Assembly: GCF_014205255.1 (NCBI RefSeq)
Contig: NZ_JACHNE010000001.1
Coordinates: 4,340,001 to 4,404,000 of the forward strand
Direction of reading: 5' to 3'
Origin: Streptomyces caelestis
GTDB lineage: Bacteria > Actinomycetota > Actinomycetes > Streptomycetales > Streptomycetaceae
Length of the DNA: 64,000 nt
Notes under the pieces: generated by a model
Told to the model about the DNA's origin: nothing
The model's database searches: none
What the model saw: only the letters and a program-made list of their open reading frames with translations
Made by a program: the position numbers and the translations under genes
Shown here: positions 44,644 to 53,497 of the stretch, piece by piece
Numbering within the stretch: the first letter of the stretch is position 1
Layout of the letters: each line of letters opens with the position of its first letter

Positions 44644-45765
44644 ATGAGCCTGACCCTGAGGACCATCAGTCGCGAGCAGCATCTGGCCTACATCCAGAGC
44701 CTGCCGTCGGCGAGCCACATGCAGGTCCCGGCCTGGGCTGACGTCAAGGCGGAGTGGCGCTCCGAGAACCTCGGATGGTTCGACGACAGGACGGGCGAGC
44801 TGGTCGGTGCCGGTCTGGTCCTCTACCGGCAGCTTCCCAAGATCAAGCGCTACCTCGCCTATCTGCCCGAAGGCCCGGTCATCAACTGGTTCGCGCCGAA
44901 TCTCCAGGAGTGGATCGAGCCGATGCTGGCGCACCTGAAGCAGCAGGGCGCCTTCTCGGTGAAGATGGGCCCGCCGGTGGTCATCCGGCGCTGGGAGGCC
45001 ACCTCCATCAAGCAAGGCATCCAGAACCCCGACGTGAAGCGGCTGCGCGACATCGAGGCCGACCACATCGAGCCGCGCGCCTTCGAGGTCGCCGACAAGC
45101 TGCGCCGCATGGGGTGGCAGCAGGGCGAGGACGGTGGCGCCGGCTTCGGCGACGTCCAGCCCCGCTACGTCTTCCAGGTGCCGCTGGCCAACCGCTCGCT
45201 GGAAGAGGTCCACAAGAACTTCAACCAGCTGTGGCGCCGCAACATCAAGAAGGCCGAGAAGGCCGGTGTCGAGGTCGTCCAGGGCGGCTACCAGGACCTC
45301 GAGGAATGGCAGCGGCTGTACGAGATCACGGCCGTGCGCGACCACTTCCGGCCGCGCCCGCTGTCGTACTTCCAGCGCATGTGGACGGCCCTCAACAGCG
45401 AGGACCCCAACCGCATGCGGTTGTACTTCGCCCGGCACAACGGCGTGAACCTCTCTGCGGCGACGATGCTGATCGTCGGCGGACACGTCTGGTACTCCTA
45501 CGGCGCCTCCGACAACATCGGCCGTGAGGTCCGGCCCTCGAACGCGATGCAGTGGCGGATGCTGCGCGACGCCTACGCGCTCGGCGCCACCGTCTACGAC
45601 CTGCGTGGTATCTCCGACTCGCTGGACGAGACCGACCACCTCTTCGGTCTGATCCAGTTCAAGGTGGGTACGGGCGGCCAGGCCGCCGAGTACCTCGGCG
45701 AGTGGGACTTCCCGCTGAACAAGCTGCTGCACAAGGCGCTCGACATCTACATGTCGCGCCGCTGA
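44644..45765 (+). CDS. femX: FemX-like aminoacyltransferase for peptidoglycan cross-bridge
   Basis: 373 residues of the FemABX type (two GNAT-like folds). Typical parts are SHMQVPAWADVKAEWR, IKRYLAYLPEGPVINW, WRRNIKKAEKAGVEV, and HLFGLIQFKVGTGGQAAEYLGEWDFPL. S. coelicolor FemX adds the first glycine to LL-diaminopimelate of the precursor from glycyl-tRNA; it is needed for viability. I identify it by similarity and position; VanK-like paralogues exist. GAGGAG lies ten nt before ATG 44644. Confidence 0.9.
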   Translation: MSLTLRTISREQHLAYIQSLPSASHMQVPAWADVKAEWRSENLGWFDDRTGELVGAGLVLYRQLPKIKRYLAYLPEGPVINWFAPNLQEWIEPMLAHLKQQGAFSVKMGPPVVIRRWEATSIKQGIQNPDVKRLRDIEADHIEPRAFEVADKLRRMGWQQGEDGGAGFGDVQPRYVFQVPLANRSLEEVHKNFNQLWRRNIKKAEKAGVEVVQGGYQDLEEWQRLYEITAVRDHFRPRPLSYFQRMWTALNSEDPNRMRLYFARHNGVNLSAATMLIVGGHVWYSYGASDNIGREVRPSNAMQWRMLRDAYALGATVYDLRGISDSLDETDHLFGLIQFKVGTGGQAAEYLGEWDFPLNKLLHKALDIYMSRR

Positions 45766-45830
45766 TCTCACGCTCAGTGCTTCCATACCTCTGATACACG
45801 GCAACCACGAGAAAGGTTCCAGGTCCGGCC

Positions 45831-46862
45831 ATGGCGCTCACGCTCTACGTCGACACCGCGCGCTGGCGGGCGCACCACAAGCACGTGCAGGAGCAGTTCC
45901 CCGGCCTCGTGCCGGTCTGCAAGGGCAACGGCTACGGCTTCGGGCACGAGCGGCTGGCGGAGGAGGCCACGCGGCTGGGCTCGGACGTCCTCGCCGTCGG
46001 CACGACGTACGAGGCCGCCCGGATCAAGGACTGGTTCGGCGGTGACCTGCTGGTGCTGACGCCGTACCGGCGCGGCGAGGAGCCCGTGCCCCTGCCGGAC
46101 CGGGTCATCCGCTCCGTGTCGTCGATAGACGGCGTGTACGGCCTCGTCGGTGCCCGTGTGGTGATCGAGGTGATGTCCTCGATGAAGCGGCACGGCATCG
46201 GTGAGCAGGATCTGCCCCAGCTGCACGCCGCCATCGAGAACGTCCGTCTGGAAGGCTTCGCGATCCACCTGCCGCTGGACCGCACCGACGGCTCGGACGC
46301 GGTCGAGGAGGTCATCGGCTGGATGGACCGGCTGCGCGCCGCCCGGCTGCCGCTCCACACCATGTTCGTCAGCCACCTCAAGGCCGAGGATCTCGCCCGG
46401 CTCCAGCAGCAGTTCCCGCAGACGCGGTTCCGGGCCCGCATCGGCACGCGCCTGTGGCTGGGGGACCACGAGGCCACCGAGTACCGCGGCGCGGTCCTGG
46501 ACGTCACGCGCGTGACCAAGGGCGAGCGCTTCGGCTACCGCCAGCAGAAGGCGGCCTCCGACGGCTTCCTGGTGGTCGTGGCGGGCGGTACGTCGCACGG
46601 GGTGGGCCTGGAGGCTCCCAAGGCGCTGCACGGCGTCATGCCGCGTGCCAAGGGCGTCGCCCGGGCCGGCCTCGCGACGGTCAACCGGAACCTTTCTCCC
46701 TTCGTCTGGGGCGGCAAGCAGCGCTGGTTCGCCGAGCCGCCGCACATGCAGGTCTCGATCCTGTTCGTGCCCGCAGACGCGCCGGAGCCGAAGGTCGGCG
46801 AGGAGCTGGTGGCCCATCTGCGGCACACCACCACGCAGTTCGACCGGATCGTGGACCGCTGA
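45831..46862 (+). CDS. Alanine-racemase-fold PLP protein
   Basis: 343 residues. The PLP site VCKGNGYGFGH (Lys ~30) is the alr motif; TRLWLGDHEATEYRGAVLDV and the C-terminal beta-domain (SHGVGLEAP) follow. Lacks some usual alanine racemase landmarks, so it is best called an alr-fold protein. It directly follows femX, so a role in cell-wall amino-acid supply is inferred. Confidence 0.85.
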   Translation: MALTLYVDTARWRAHHKHVQEQFPGLVPVCKGNGYGFGHERLAEEATRLGSDVLAVGTTYEAARIKDWFGGDLLVLTPYRRGEEPVPLPDRVIRSVSSIDGVYGLVGARVVIEVMSSMKRHGIGEQDLPQLHAAIENVRLEGFAIHLPLDRTDGSDAVEEVIGWMDRLRAARLPLHTMFVSHLKAEDLARLQQQFPQTRFRARIGTRLWLGDHEATEYRGAVLDVTRVTKGERFGYRQQKAASDGFLVVVAGGTSHGVGLEAPKALHGVMPRAKGVARAGLATVNRNLSPFVWGGKQRWFAEPPHMQVSILFVPADAPEPKVGEELVAHLRHTTTQFDRIVDR

Positions 46863-46896
46863 CCGGCGCACTCACCGACCCGCCCGGCGCAGCAAG

Positions 46897-46927
46897 AAGG
46901 CCGTACACGGTTCTCGTGTACGGCCTT
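46897..46927. terminator. Bidirectional terminator
   Basis: AAGGCCGTACAC pairs exactly with GTGTACGGCCTT around a 7-nt loop, with A-rich and T-rich flanks. Convergent genes either side. Confidence 0.9.
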
Positions 46928-46940
46928 TCACGGCGTTCGC

Positions 46941-48443
46941 TCAGAGCGAACCGCCGGTCGCGTCCGGCCTGCCCCACTCGACCTGAGGCCCGTCGAACTG
47001 CGTGGCCGCGTGCCGGGCCGGACGGGCCGCGGGACCGAGCGCGAAGACGTCCTCCGCGCCGTCGAGCACTCCGCCCGAGGGATCGTCGTCCCCGGACCGG
47101 CGGACGGGATCTCGCTCCGGCATCAGGATGTCGCGCACGACCACGACGCAGAGATACAGCGTGCCCAGCAGGTGCAGGCCGATGGCCCAGTGATAGCCGT
47201 CCGTGGGCAGTCCCTTGTGGGCGTCTCCGCTCGTCGTGTACGCGAGGTACATCCAGATCCCCAGGAAGTAGGCCACCTCGCAGGCCTGCCAGATCAGGAA
47301 GTCCCGCCACTTCGGCCGGGCCAGGGCCGCCAGGGGCACCAGCCACAGAACGTACTGCGGCGAGTAGACCTTGTTGGTGAGGATGAACGCCGCGACGATC
47401 AGAAAGGCCAGCTGGGCGAACCGCGGGCGGCGCGGAGCGGTCAGCGCGAGCACCGCGACACCCGCGCAGCACACCAGCATGAGCAACGTGGCGAGCGTGT
47501 TGACGGTGTCGGTGCTGAGCGGATTGTCCGAGTTCTGGGCCATGATCAGCCAGAACGAGCCGAAGTCGACGCCCCGTTCCTGGCTGAACGTGTAGAACTT
47601 CGACCAGCCCTCGAACGCGAAGAGCATCACCGGTCCGTTCACGACGACCCAGGCGATGATCGCACCACCCAGAGCCGTCCCGAAGTCACGCCACTTGCCC
47701 GCGCGCCAGCACAGCACCAGCAGCGGTCCGAGGATCAGGAAGGGATAGAGCTTGGCGGCCGTGGCGAGTCCCAGCAGGACCCCGAAGGCGAGGGAGCGGC
47801 CGCGCGACCACATCAGCATCGCCGCGGCTGTCAGGGCGACCGCCAGCAGGTCCCAGTTGATGGTTGCCGTCAGCGCGGCGGCAGGCGCCAGGGCAACCAG
47901 GAGGCCGTCCCAGGGACGCCGGGCATGGGTGCGGGTCACACAGACGGCGATGACGGACGCGCACACCATCAGCATCCCGGCGTTGACCATCCAGTACCAC
48001 TGCTCCTGGTCCTGGATGGTGCCGCTGCCGGGCGTGAGCCAGGAGGCGACCTCCATGAAGACGCCGGTGAGCACCGGGTACTCCAGGTACTGCATGTCGC
48101 CGGGGAGCCTGTCGAAGTACGGCACGAGCCCGTCAGCGAAGCCACGCCCCTGGTAGAGGTGGGGGATGTCCGAGTAGCACGCGTGTGTGTACTGGGAGCT
48201 GGCACCGAAGAACCAGGCGCCGTTGTAGCAGGGCGCCTTCTGGACCAGGCCGAGGGCGAACATCCCGATCGCCACCAGCGCGATCACCCGCACGGGAGTC
48301 CACCAGGACGCCCCGAGCAGGGCACGCCGCCCGAGCGGGCCGCCGATCAGCTCACTGCCGGCCGCGGCGACCTTGTCCTCGTGGGTCGGCTGCACCGGCT
48401 CCGGCTCGTGGACGCTCGCTCGCGTCGATTCTGCACTGGGCAT
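46941..48443 (-). CDS. GT87-type polyprenol-phosphate mannosyltransferase-like protein
   Basis: 500 residues with about ten spans. Motifs such as WFFGASSQYTHACYSDIPHLY, an acidic F-D-R-L-P-G-D and QYLEYPVLTG are of the DUF2029/GT87 family, which adds mannose to lipoglycans or glycoproteins on the outside using polyprenyl phosphomannose. The C-terminus is a disordered tail. Start ATG 48443 (MPSAEST); the upstream frame would run through a parS. Confidence 0.85.
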   Translation of the reverse strand: MPSAESTRASVHEPEPVQPTHEDKVAAAGSELIGGPLGRRALLGASWWTPVRVIALVAIGMFALGLVQKAPCYNGAWFFGASSQYTHACYSDIPHLYQGRGFADGLVPYFDRLPGDMQYLEYPVLTGVFMEVASWLTPGSGTIQDQEQWYWMVNAGMLMVCASVIAVCVTRTHARRPWDGLLVALAPAAALTATINWDLLAVALTAAAMLMWSRGRSLAFGVLLGLATAAKLYPFLILGPLLVLCWRAGKWRDFGTALGGAIIAWVVVNGPVMLFAFEGWSKFYTFSQERGVDFGSFWLIMAQNSDNPLSTDTVNTLATLLMLVCCAGVAVLALTAPRRPRFAQLAFLIVAAFILTNKVYSPQYVLWLVPLAALARPKWRDFLIWQACEVAYFLGIWMYLAYTTSGDAHKGLPTDGYHWAIGLHLLGTLYLCVVVVRDILMPERDPVRRSGDDDPSGGVLDGAEDVFALGPAARPARHAATQFDGPQVEWGRPDATGGSL

Positions 48444-48481
48444 GCCGCACATCCTGCCGTACGCGTCTATCAATACGCCGA

Positions 48482-48512
48482 GGGCCGCCGCACCGGGTAG
48501 GTGCGGCGGCCC
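48482..48512 (-). terminator. Terminator hairpin downstream of the PBP gene
   Basis: GGGCCGCCGCAC at 48482-48493 pairs perfectly with 48501-48512 around a 7-nt loop. Between the PBP 3' end and the next gene's start on the same strand. Confidence 0.8.
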
Positions 48513-48514
48513 AT

Positions 48515-48528
48515 GTTTCACGTGAAAC
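48515..48528. other. parS: parS site (perfect), left member of a tandem pair
   Basis: GTTTCACGTGAAAC. 22 bp start-to-start from the next one, about two helical turns, so both face the same side. Confidence 0.9.
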
Positions 48529-48536
48529 GCCTTCGC

Positions 48537-48550
48537 GTTTCACGTGAAAC
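48537..48550. other. parS: parS site (perfect), right member of a tandem pair
   Basis: GTTTCACGTGAAAC, 24 bp before the PBP 3' end. Confidence 0.9.
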
Positions 48551-48573
48551 ACCCAAGCCGGGCGATCAGACGG

Positions 48574-51216
48574 CTATCCGGTGGGGCCTCCGAAGATGCC
48601 TCCGTTGCCGTTGCCTCTGGTGTTGCCGCCGGTCTCGCTGGTATCGCTTGGCAAGGGCGAGGGCGTCACGTCTCCGCCTGTACCTCCGCCGTTCTCCGTA
48701 CCGCCGTCGTTCTCACACCCGAAGAACCCACAGGTGTCACTCGGCGACGGCGACGGAGACGTCGGGGTCTCGCTGGGCGTGGCGCTCGGCGACGAGGACG
48801 GGGTTTCGCTGGGCGTGATGCTCGGGGTGGGAGTCGGCGACGGAGCACCCAGCGCGTCCTGGACCTCACCGATCGTCTCGGCCTCCGGGAAACCGAGGTC
48901 GGGCTTGCCCTTCAGCGCGGCCTTCATGTACTCGGTCCACACCTGGGTGGGAGTGTCACCACCATGGATGGACTCCTCACCCGCCGTGCCGTTCATGGAG
49001 AGCAGCTTGGCGCTCTTGGGGTCCTCACGGAACATCGCGACCGAGGTCGACAGCTGCTGGGTGTAGCCGACGAACCAGGCCGACTTGTTCTCGTCCGTCG
49101 TACCGGTCTTGCCGGCCGCCGTACGGCCCAGGGCCAGCGCGTTCTTACCCGTACCGTTCTGGATGACGTTCTTCAGAACGTCCGTGACGTTGTGGGCCAC
49201 GTTCTCGGGCATCGCCCGCGTGATCCGCGGCTTTTTGAAGCCTTGTACTTCCTGCCCGTTGAACTTGACGCTGGTCACCGAGTACGGGGCGGCCTGCTTG
49301 CCGGCAGCGGCGAACGTCGCGTAGGCGTCGGCCATGCGGATCGCGCTGGGGGTCGACGTACCGAGCGCGAACGACGGATTGAGGGTGGCGAAACTGGCGT
49401 CCAGGATGCCGGACTTCTCGGCCACGTCCCGCACGTTCCTCATCCCGACGTCCATGCCGAGCTGGACGAACGGGGTGTTCACGGACTGCTCCATCGCCTT
49501 GCGCAAGGTGATGTAGCCCCACGGGTGGTCGCTCTCGTTCTCCTGGAAGAACGGCGTGTTGTCCTTCTTCAGGACGTAGGAACCGTCGTTGTTCTTGACC
49601 TTGAGGTGATCGTTGCCGTTGTACTTGCTGAGCGGCGAGAGAGGACCGTCGCTCCGATAGGTGCCGTACTCCATCGCGGCGGCGAGCACGAACGGCTTCC
49701 ACGTCGACCCGACGGGGACACCCGAGGTGTCCGCGTTGTTGTTGAAGTGGCCCTTCTCGTAGCCCGCACCGCCGTAGAGCGCGACGATCGCACCGTCGTT
49801 GGGCTTCACCGACGCCGCGCCGAACTGGACGTGCTTGTCCAGCTCACGCTTCTCCGGATCCAGCTTTTCGTCCTCGACCTTCTTGACGGCCTTGGCCAGC
49901 GCCTCGACCTTGCTCTTCTCGAAGGTCGTCTTGATCTGGTAGCCGCCCTGGTCGAACTGCTGCTCCGTGATGTTGGAGTGGTTCAGGACGTACTTCTTGG
50001 CCGTGTCCACCAGGTAGCTGATCTGGCCGGTCATGCCCTTGGTCGCCTTGCGGCCCTGGGGCTCGGGGTACTCGCTGATCGCCTTCTGGTAGTCGGTGTC
50101 CGAGAGCTGCTTGTCGTTGTGCATCTGCTCGAGGATCCAGCGCCAGCGCGTCTCCGAGCGCTTGCGGTTGGCGTCGGCGGACGCTGACTCGTCGATACCT
50201 GGGTTGCCCTCGGGGTCGTAGTACGTCGGGCCCTTGAGTAGCGCGGCGAGGAAGGCGCACTCGCTCGCGTCGAGATCTTCCGCATCCTTGCCGTAGTACG
50301 TCTGGGCGGCGGCCTGGATGCCGTAGGCGCCACGCCCGTAGTACGAGGTGTTGAGGTACCCCTGGAGGATCTGGTCCTTCTTGAGCTTCGTGCCCACCTT
50401 GATCGAGATGAACATCTCCTTGAACTTACGAGTGATCGTCTGTTCCTGGCTCAAGTAGGTGTTCTTGACGAACTGCTGGGTGATCGTCGAGCCGCCCTGG
50501 GTGTCGCCGCCCCGGGCCATGTTCGCCAAGGCGCGGGCGATGCCCATGGGGTCGACGCCCGAGTCCTTGTAGAAGGTCTTGTTCTCGGCGGAGATCACCG
50601 CCTGCCGCATTTCCTTGGGGATCCGGTCGATCGTGACGTTCTGCCGGTTCTGGCCGCTGCCCGTGGCCACCATCTGCTGGCCGTTGGACCAGTAGTAGAC
50701 GTTGTTCTGCGACAGGGCCGCCGCGTTCTCCTCGTTGGGGACGCCCACCATGGCGTACCCGATGCCCGCCACGGCCACCAGGCTGCCGAAGAAGCCGATG
50801 CACAGACCGGAGACGAGCTTCCAGGACGGCAGCCAGCGCTGCCAGCCGTACTTGCCGGCCCGCGGATAGTCGATCAGCCGCTTCTTGTCGTAGACGGCAG
50901 CCGCGCGCCCTCGGCCCCGCCCGGGACCGGCAGGCCCGGCGGGGGTGGCGCGCCGGCCGCCACGGCTCGGTTCGGCCGCTCTGCGGCGGCTGCCTCCGGT
51001 GCTTCTCTGCGCCGCACGCCGGGCCTCTGCACGGCCGCCGTACGGACGCTCCTCACCCCCCGAGTCGTACGAGTCCGACCCATAGGAGTCGGACGGAGAC
51101 CCGGTGGCGCCTCGCGGGGCCGCGCGGCGGCCGGAGGACGAACCGGACTGGCCGCGTCGGGCCGCGGCACGTCCGCCTCCCTGCGGCTGCGGCGGTTTGC
51201 GACGGTGCTCGCTCAT
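48574..51216 (-). CDS. Class A (bifunctional) penicillin-binding protein
   Basis: 880 residues. A ~135-residue basic/Gly-rich cytoplasmic tail precedes one membrane span (~140-165). The GT51 transglycosylase has ENKTFYKDSGVD (~212) and GGSTITQQFVKN. The transpeptidase has S-T-W-K (PVGSTWKPFV, ~503), SVNTPFVQL and KTGTTDENKSAW (~703). The last ~90 residues are P-S-E-T-P-type repeats exposed outside. It polymerises and cross-links peptidoglycan. Starts ATG 51216 after GAGGAG; the ORF to 51312 is less likely. Confidence 0.95.
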   Translation of the reverse strand: MSEHRRKPPQPQGGGRAAARRGQSGSSSGRRAAPRGATGSPSDSYGSDSYDSGGEERPYGGRAEARRAAQRSTGGSRRRAAEPSRGGRRATPAGPAGPGRGRGRAAAVYDKKRLIDYPRAGKYGWQRWLPSWKLVSGLCIGFFGSLVAVAGIGYAMVGVPNEENAAALSQNNVYYWSNGQQMVATGSGQNRQNVTIDRIPKEMRQAVISAENKTFYKDSGVDPMGIARALANMARGGDTQGGSTITQQFVKNTYLSQEQTITRKFKEMFISIKVGTKLKKDQILQGYLNTSYYGRGAYGIQAAAQTYYGKDAEDLDASECAFLAALLKGPTYYDPEGNPGIDESASADANRKRSETRWRWILEQMHNDKQLSDTDYQKAISEYPEPQGRKATKGMTGQISYLVDTAKKYVLNHSNITEQQFDQGGYQIKTTFEKSKVEALAKAVKKVEDEKLDPEKRELDKHVQFGAASVKPNDGAIVALYGGAGYEKGHFNNNADTSGVPVGSTWKPFVLAAAMEYGTYRSDGPLSPLSKYNGNDHLKVKNNDGSYVLKKDNTPFFQENESDHPWGYITLRKAMEQSVNTPFVQLGMDVGMRNVRDVAEKSGILDASFATLNPSFALGTSTPSAIRMADAYATFAAAGKQAAPYSVTSVKFNGQEVQGFKKPRITRAMPENVAHNVTDVLKNVIQNGTGKNALALGRTAAGKTGTTDENKSAWFVGYTQQLSTSVAMFREDPKSAKLLSMNGTAGEESIHGGDTPTQVWTEYMKAALKGKPDLGFPEAETIGEVQDALGAPSPTPTPSITPSETPSSSPSATPSETPTSPSPSPSDTCGFFGCENDGGTENGGGTGGDVTPSPLPSDTSETGGNTRGNGNGGIFGGPTG

Positions 51217-51606
51217 CGAACGACTACTCCTCGGGCAGGCGCACCCTTGCGCGCCTGGAAACGGCGGCTGGTTTCCGGTCCCCCCGAAGTACGGATGCGG
51301 TCGGCTCCGCATTCATCGGTCCCGCATGCACCCGTACTACACCGAAGACGACGACGCTCTCAGGCGTCACTTGGTTCCCGGTGATGTGCATGGCGCACAG
51401 ACTACGCACCGCCAAAACCCGCCGAGCCCGAAGTTCGCCTCAAATCAGGCAACTCGCGTCCGATGAACCGGTGATGTGATCCCGTTCACCAGACCCCCTC
51501 TTGTCGCATCCGGAAGGCCGTTCTATCGTCGTGATGTATCGAGTCGATACATCAGCTCGACACATCGGACCGAGACATCGGGTACCGCGGCAGAGAGGAG
51601 GCGACG
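51217..51606. other. Divergent gap between PBP and PadR genes
   Basis: 390 bp with both promoters and the PadR operator at 51534-51552. No further gene or RNA is recognised. Confidence 0.5.
51534..51552. promoter_or_regulatory. Perfect palindrome, PadR operator
   Basis: ATGTATCGAGTCGATACAT, a 9-1-9 perfect palindrome, 55 nt before the PadR ATG; a partial half-site CTCGACACATC follows. This has the form of PadR-family operators. It probably mediates autoregulation and perhaps controls the downstream ino1. Confidence 0.72.
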
Positions 51607-52281
51607 ATGAGCCGGCGTTCCGGGATCCTCGAGTTCGCCGTACTCGGCCTGCTCCGCGAATCTCCGATGCACGGCTATGAGCTGCGCAAACGACTCAACA
51701 CGTCACTGGGCGTGTTCCGTGCGTTCAGCTACGGGACGCTCTACCCCTGCCTCAAGACACTGGTCGCCAACGGCTGGCTGATCGAGGAGCCAGGGAACGA
51801 CACCGAGGCCGCTCCCCTCACCGGCCGCCGCGCCAAGATCGTCTACCGGCTGACGACGGAGGGTAAGGAGCACTTCGAGCAGCTGCTCTCCCAGACCGGG
51901 CCCGAAGCGTACGAGGACGAGACATTCGCCGCCCGTTTCGCTTTCTTCGGGCAAACCTCACGCGATGTGCGCATGCGCGTGCTGGAGGGCCGCCGCAGCC
52001 GGCTGGAAGAGCGCCTGGAGAAGATGCGCCTCTCCCTGGCCCGGACGCGGGAGCGCCTCGACGACTACACGCTTGAGCTCCAGCGCCACGGGATGGAGTC
52101 CGTGGAGCGCGAAGTGCGCTGGCTGAACGAGCTCATCGAGAGCGAGCGGGCGGGACGGGACCTGAAGGGTTCCGCCCCGGGGGAGCCCGGTTCGCGTGAC
52201 ACCACATCTGGAGCGTCGGGCGGCCTGCCCCGGCCGGGGGACGACCCCCGTCCGGATACGCCCGACGACACCGCCACGTGA
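51607..52281 (+). CDS. PadR-family regulator
   Basis: 224 residues. The PadR wHTH reads EFAVLGLLRESPMHGYELRKRL and FSYGTLYPCLKTLVANGWL. The C-terminal part is a long coiled coil (RRSRLEERLEKMRLSLARTRERL) and a disordered Pro/Gly/Asp-rich tail. ATG 51607 follows GAGAGGAGGCG. Immediately precedes ino1 by 44 bp on the same strand. Confidence 0.9.
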   Translation: MSRRSGILEFAVLGLLRESPMHGYELRKRLNTSLGVFRAFSYGTLYPCLKTLVANGWLIEEPGNDTEAAPLTGRRAKIVYRLTTEGKEHFEQLLSQTGPEAYEDETFAARFAFFGQTSRDVRMRVLEGRRSRLEERLEKMRLSLARTRERLDDYTLELQRHGMESVEREVRWLNELIESERAGRDLKGSAPGEPGSRDTTSGASGGLPRPGDDPRPDTPDDTAT

Positions 52282-52325
52282 GAGCCCGCTGAGGGCCTCA
52301 CTCGTACACACAGGGAGCAACCGGA

Positions 52326-53408
52326 ATGGGTTCGGTTCGCGTAGCCATCGTCGGTGTGGGCAACTGCGCCGCATCGTTGGTGCAGGGAGTCGAGTACTAC
52401 AAGGACGCCGACCCGGCGGCCAAGGTGCCGGGCCTGATGCACGTCCAGTTCGGCGACTACCACGTCAGCGACATCGAGTTCGTCGCCGCGTTCGACGTGG
52501 ACGCCAAGAAGGTCGGTCTCGACCTGGCGGACGCCATCGGCGCCTCCGAGAACAACACCATCAAGATCTGCGACGTACCCAGCACCGGTGTGACGGTCCA
52601 GCGCGGCCGCACCCTCGACGGCCTCGGCAAGTACTACCGCGAGACCATCGAGGAGTCCGCCGAGGAGCCGGTCGACGTCGTACAGGTCCTCAAGGACAAG
52701 CAGGTCGACGTCCTCGTCTGCTACCTGCCTGTCGGTTCCGAGGACGCGGCGAAGTTCTACGCCCAGTGCGCCATCGACGCCAAGGTCGCCTTCGTCAACG
52801 CCCTGCCGGTCTTCATCGCCGGCACCAAGGAGTGGGCGGACAAGTTCACCGAGGCGGGCGTCCCGATCGTCGGCGACGACATCAAGTCCCAGGTCGGCGC
52901 CACCATCACGCACCGTGTCATGGCGAAGCTGTTCGAGGACCGGGGCGTCGTCCTGGACCGCACGATGCAGCTGAACGTCGGCGGCAACATGGACTTCAAG
53001 AACATGCTCGAGCGCGACCGCCTCGAGTCGAAGAAGATCTCCAAGACGCAGGCCGTCACCTCCCAGATCCGCGACCGCGACATGGGCGCGGACAACGTCC
53101 ACATCGGCCCGTCCGACTACGTGGCCTGGCTGGACGACCGCAAGTGGGCGTACGTCCGCCTGGAGGGCCGCGCGTTCGGTGACGTCCCGCTGAATCTGGA
53201 GTACAAGCTGGAGGTCTGGGACTCCCCGAACTCCGCCGGCGTCATCATCGACGCCCTGCGCGCCGCGAAGATCGCCAAGGACCGCGGCATCGGCGGTCCC
53301 GTGCTCTCCGCGTCGAGCTACTTCATGAAGTCTCCGCCCGTCCAGTACTACGACGACGAGGCCCGCGAGAACGTCGAGAAGTTCATCAAGGGTGAGGTCG
53401 AGCGCTGA
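52326..53408 (+). CDS. ino1: Inositol-3-phosphate synthase
   Basis: 360 residues. An NAD-binding Rossmann motif VGVGNCAASL (~10) and the later GDDIKSQVGATITHR, NVGGNMDFKN and the Lys-rich SKKISKTQAV region match the actinobacterial Ino1. It isomerises and cyclises glucose 6-phosphate to myo-inositol 3-phosphate, needed for phosphatidylinositol and mycothiol. GGGAG lies ten nt before the ATG. Confidence 0.93.
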   Translation: MGSVRVAIVGVGNCAASLVQGVEYYKDADPAAKVPGLMHVQFGDYHVSDIEFVAAFDVDAKKVGLDLADAIGASENNTIKICDVPSTGVTVQRGRTLDGLGKYYRETIEESAEEPVDVVQVLKDKQVDVLVCYLPVGSEDAAKFYAQCAIDAKVAFVNALPVFIAGTKEWADKFTEAGVPIVGDDIKSQVGATITHRVMAKLFEDRGVVLDRTMQLNVGGNMDFKNMLERDRLESKKISKTQAVTSQIRDRDMGADNVHIGPSDYVAWLDDRKWAYVRLEGRAFGDVPLNLEYKLEVWDSPNSAGVIIDALRAAKIAKDRGIGGPVLSASSYFMKSPPVQYYDDEARENVEKFIKGEVER

Positions 53409-53446
53409 GGCGCCGCAACCAGTCGCTCCTGCCAGGGCTGTGAGGG

Positions 53447-53470
53447 TCCCCGGGTCGTACGACCCGGGGA
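53447..53470. terminator. Terminator after ino1
   Basis: A 24-bp perfect palindrome (TCCCCGGGTCGT and complement) with no loop, followed by TCTTCTCC. It separates ino1 from the MFS gene. Confidence 0.8.
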
Positions 53471-53497
53471 TCTTCTCCGTATGTGAGGCTGTGCCCC

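Larger units (their letters stand above)
48515..48550. terminator. 16-bp perfect inverted repeat built of two parS sites
   Basis: 48515-48530 and 48535-48550 are exact reverse complements around a CTTC tetraloop. Because each parS is itself a palindrome, two copies make a hairpin. In RNA of the PBP transcript this is a second terminator-like hairpin next to the 48482-48512 one. Confidence 0.75.
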
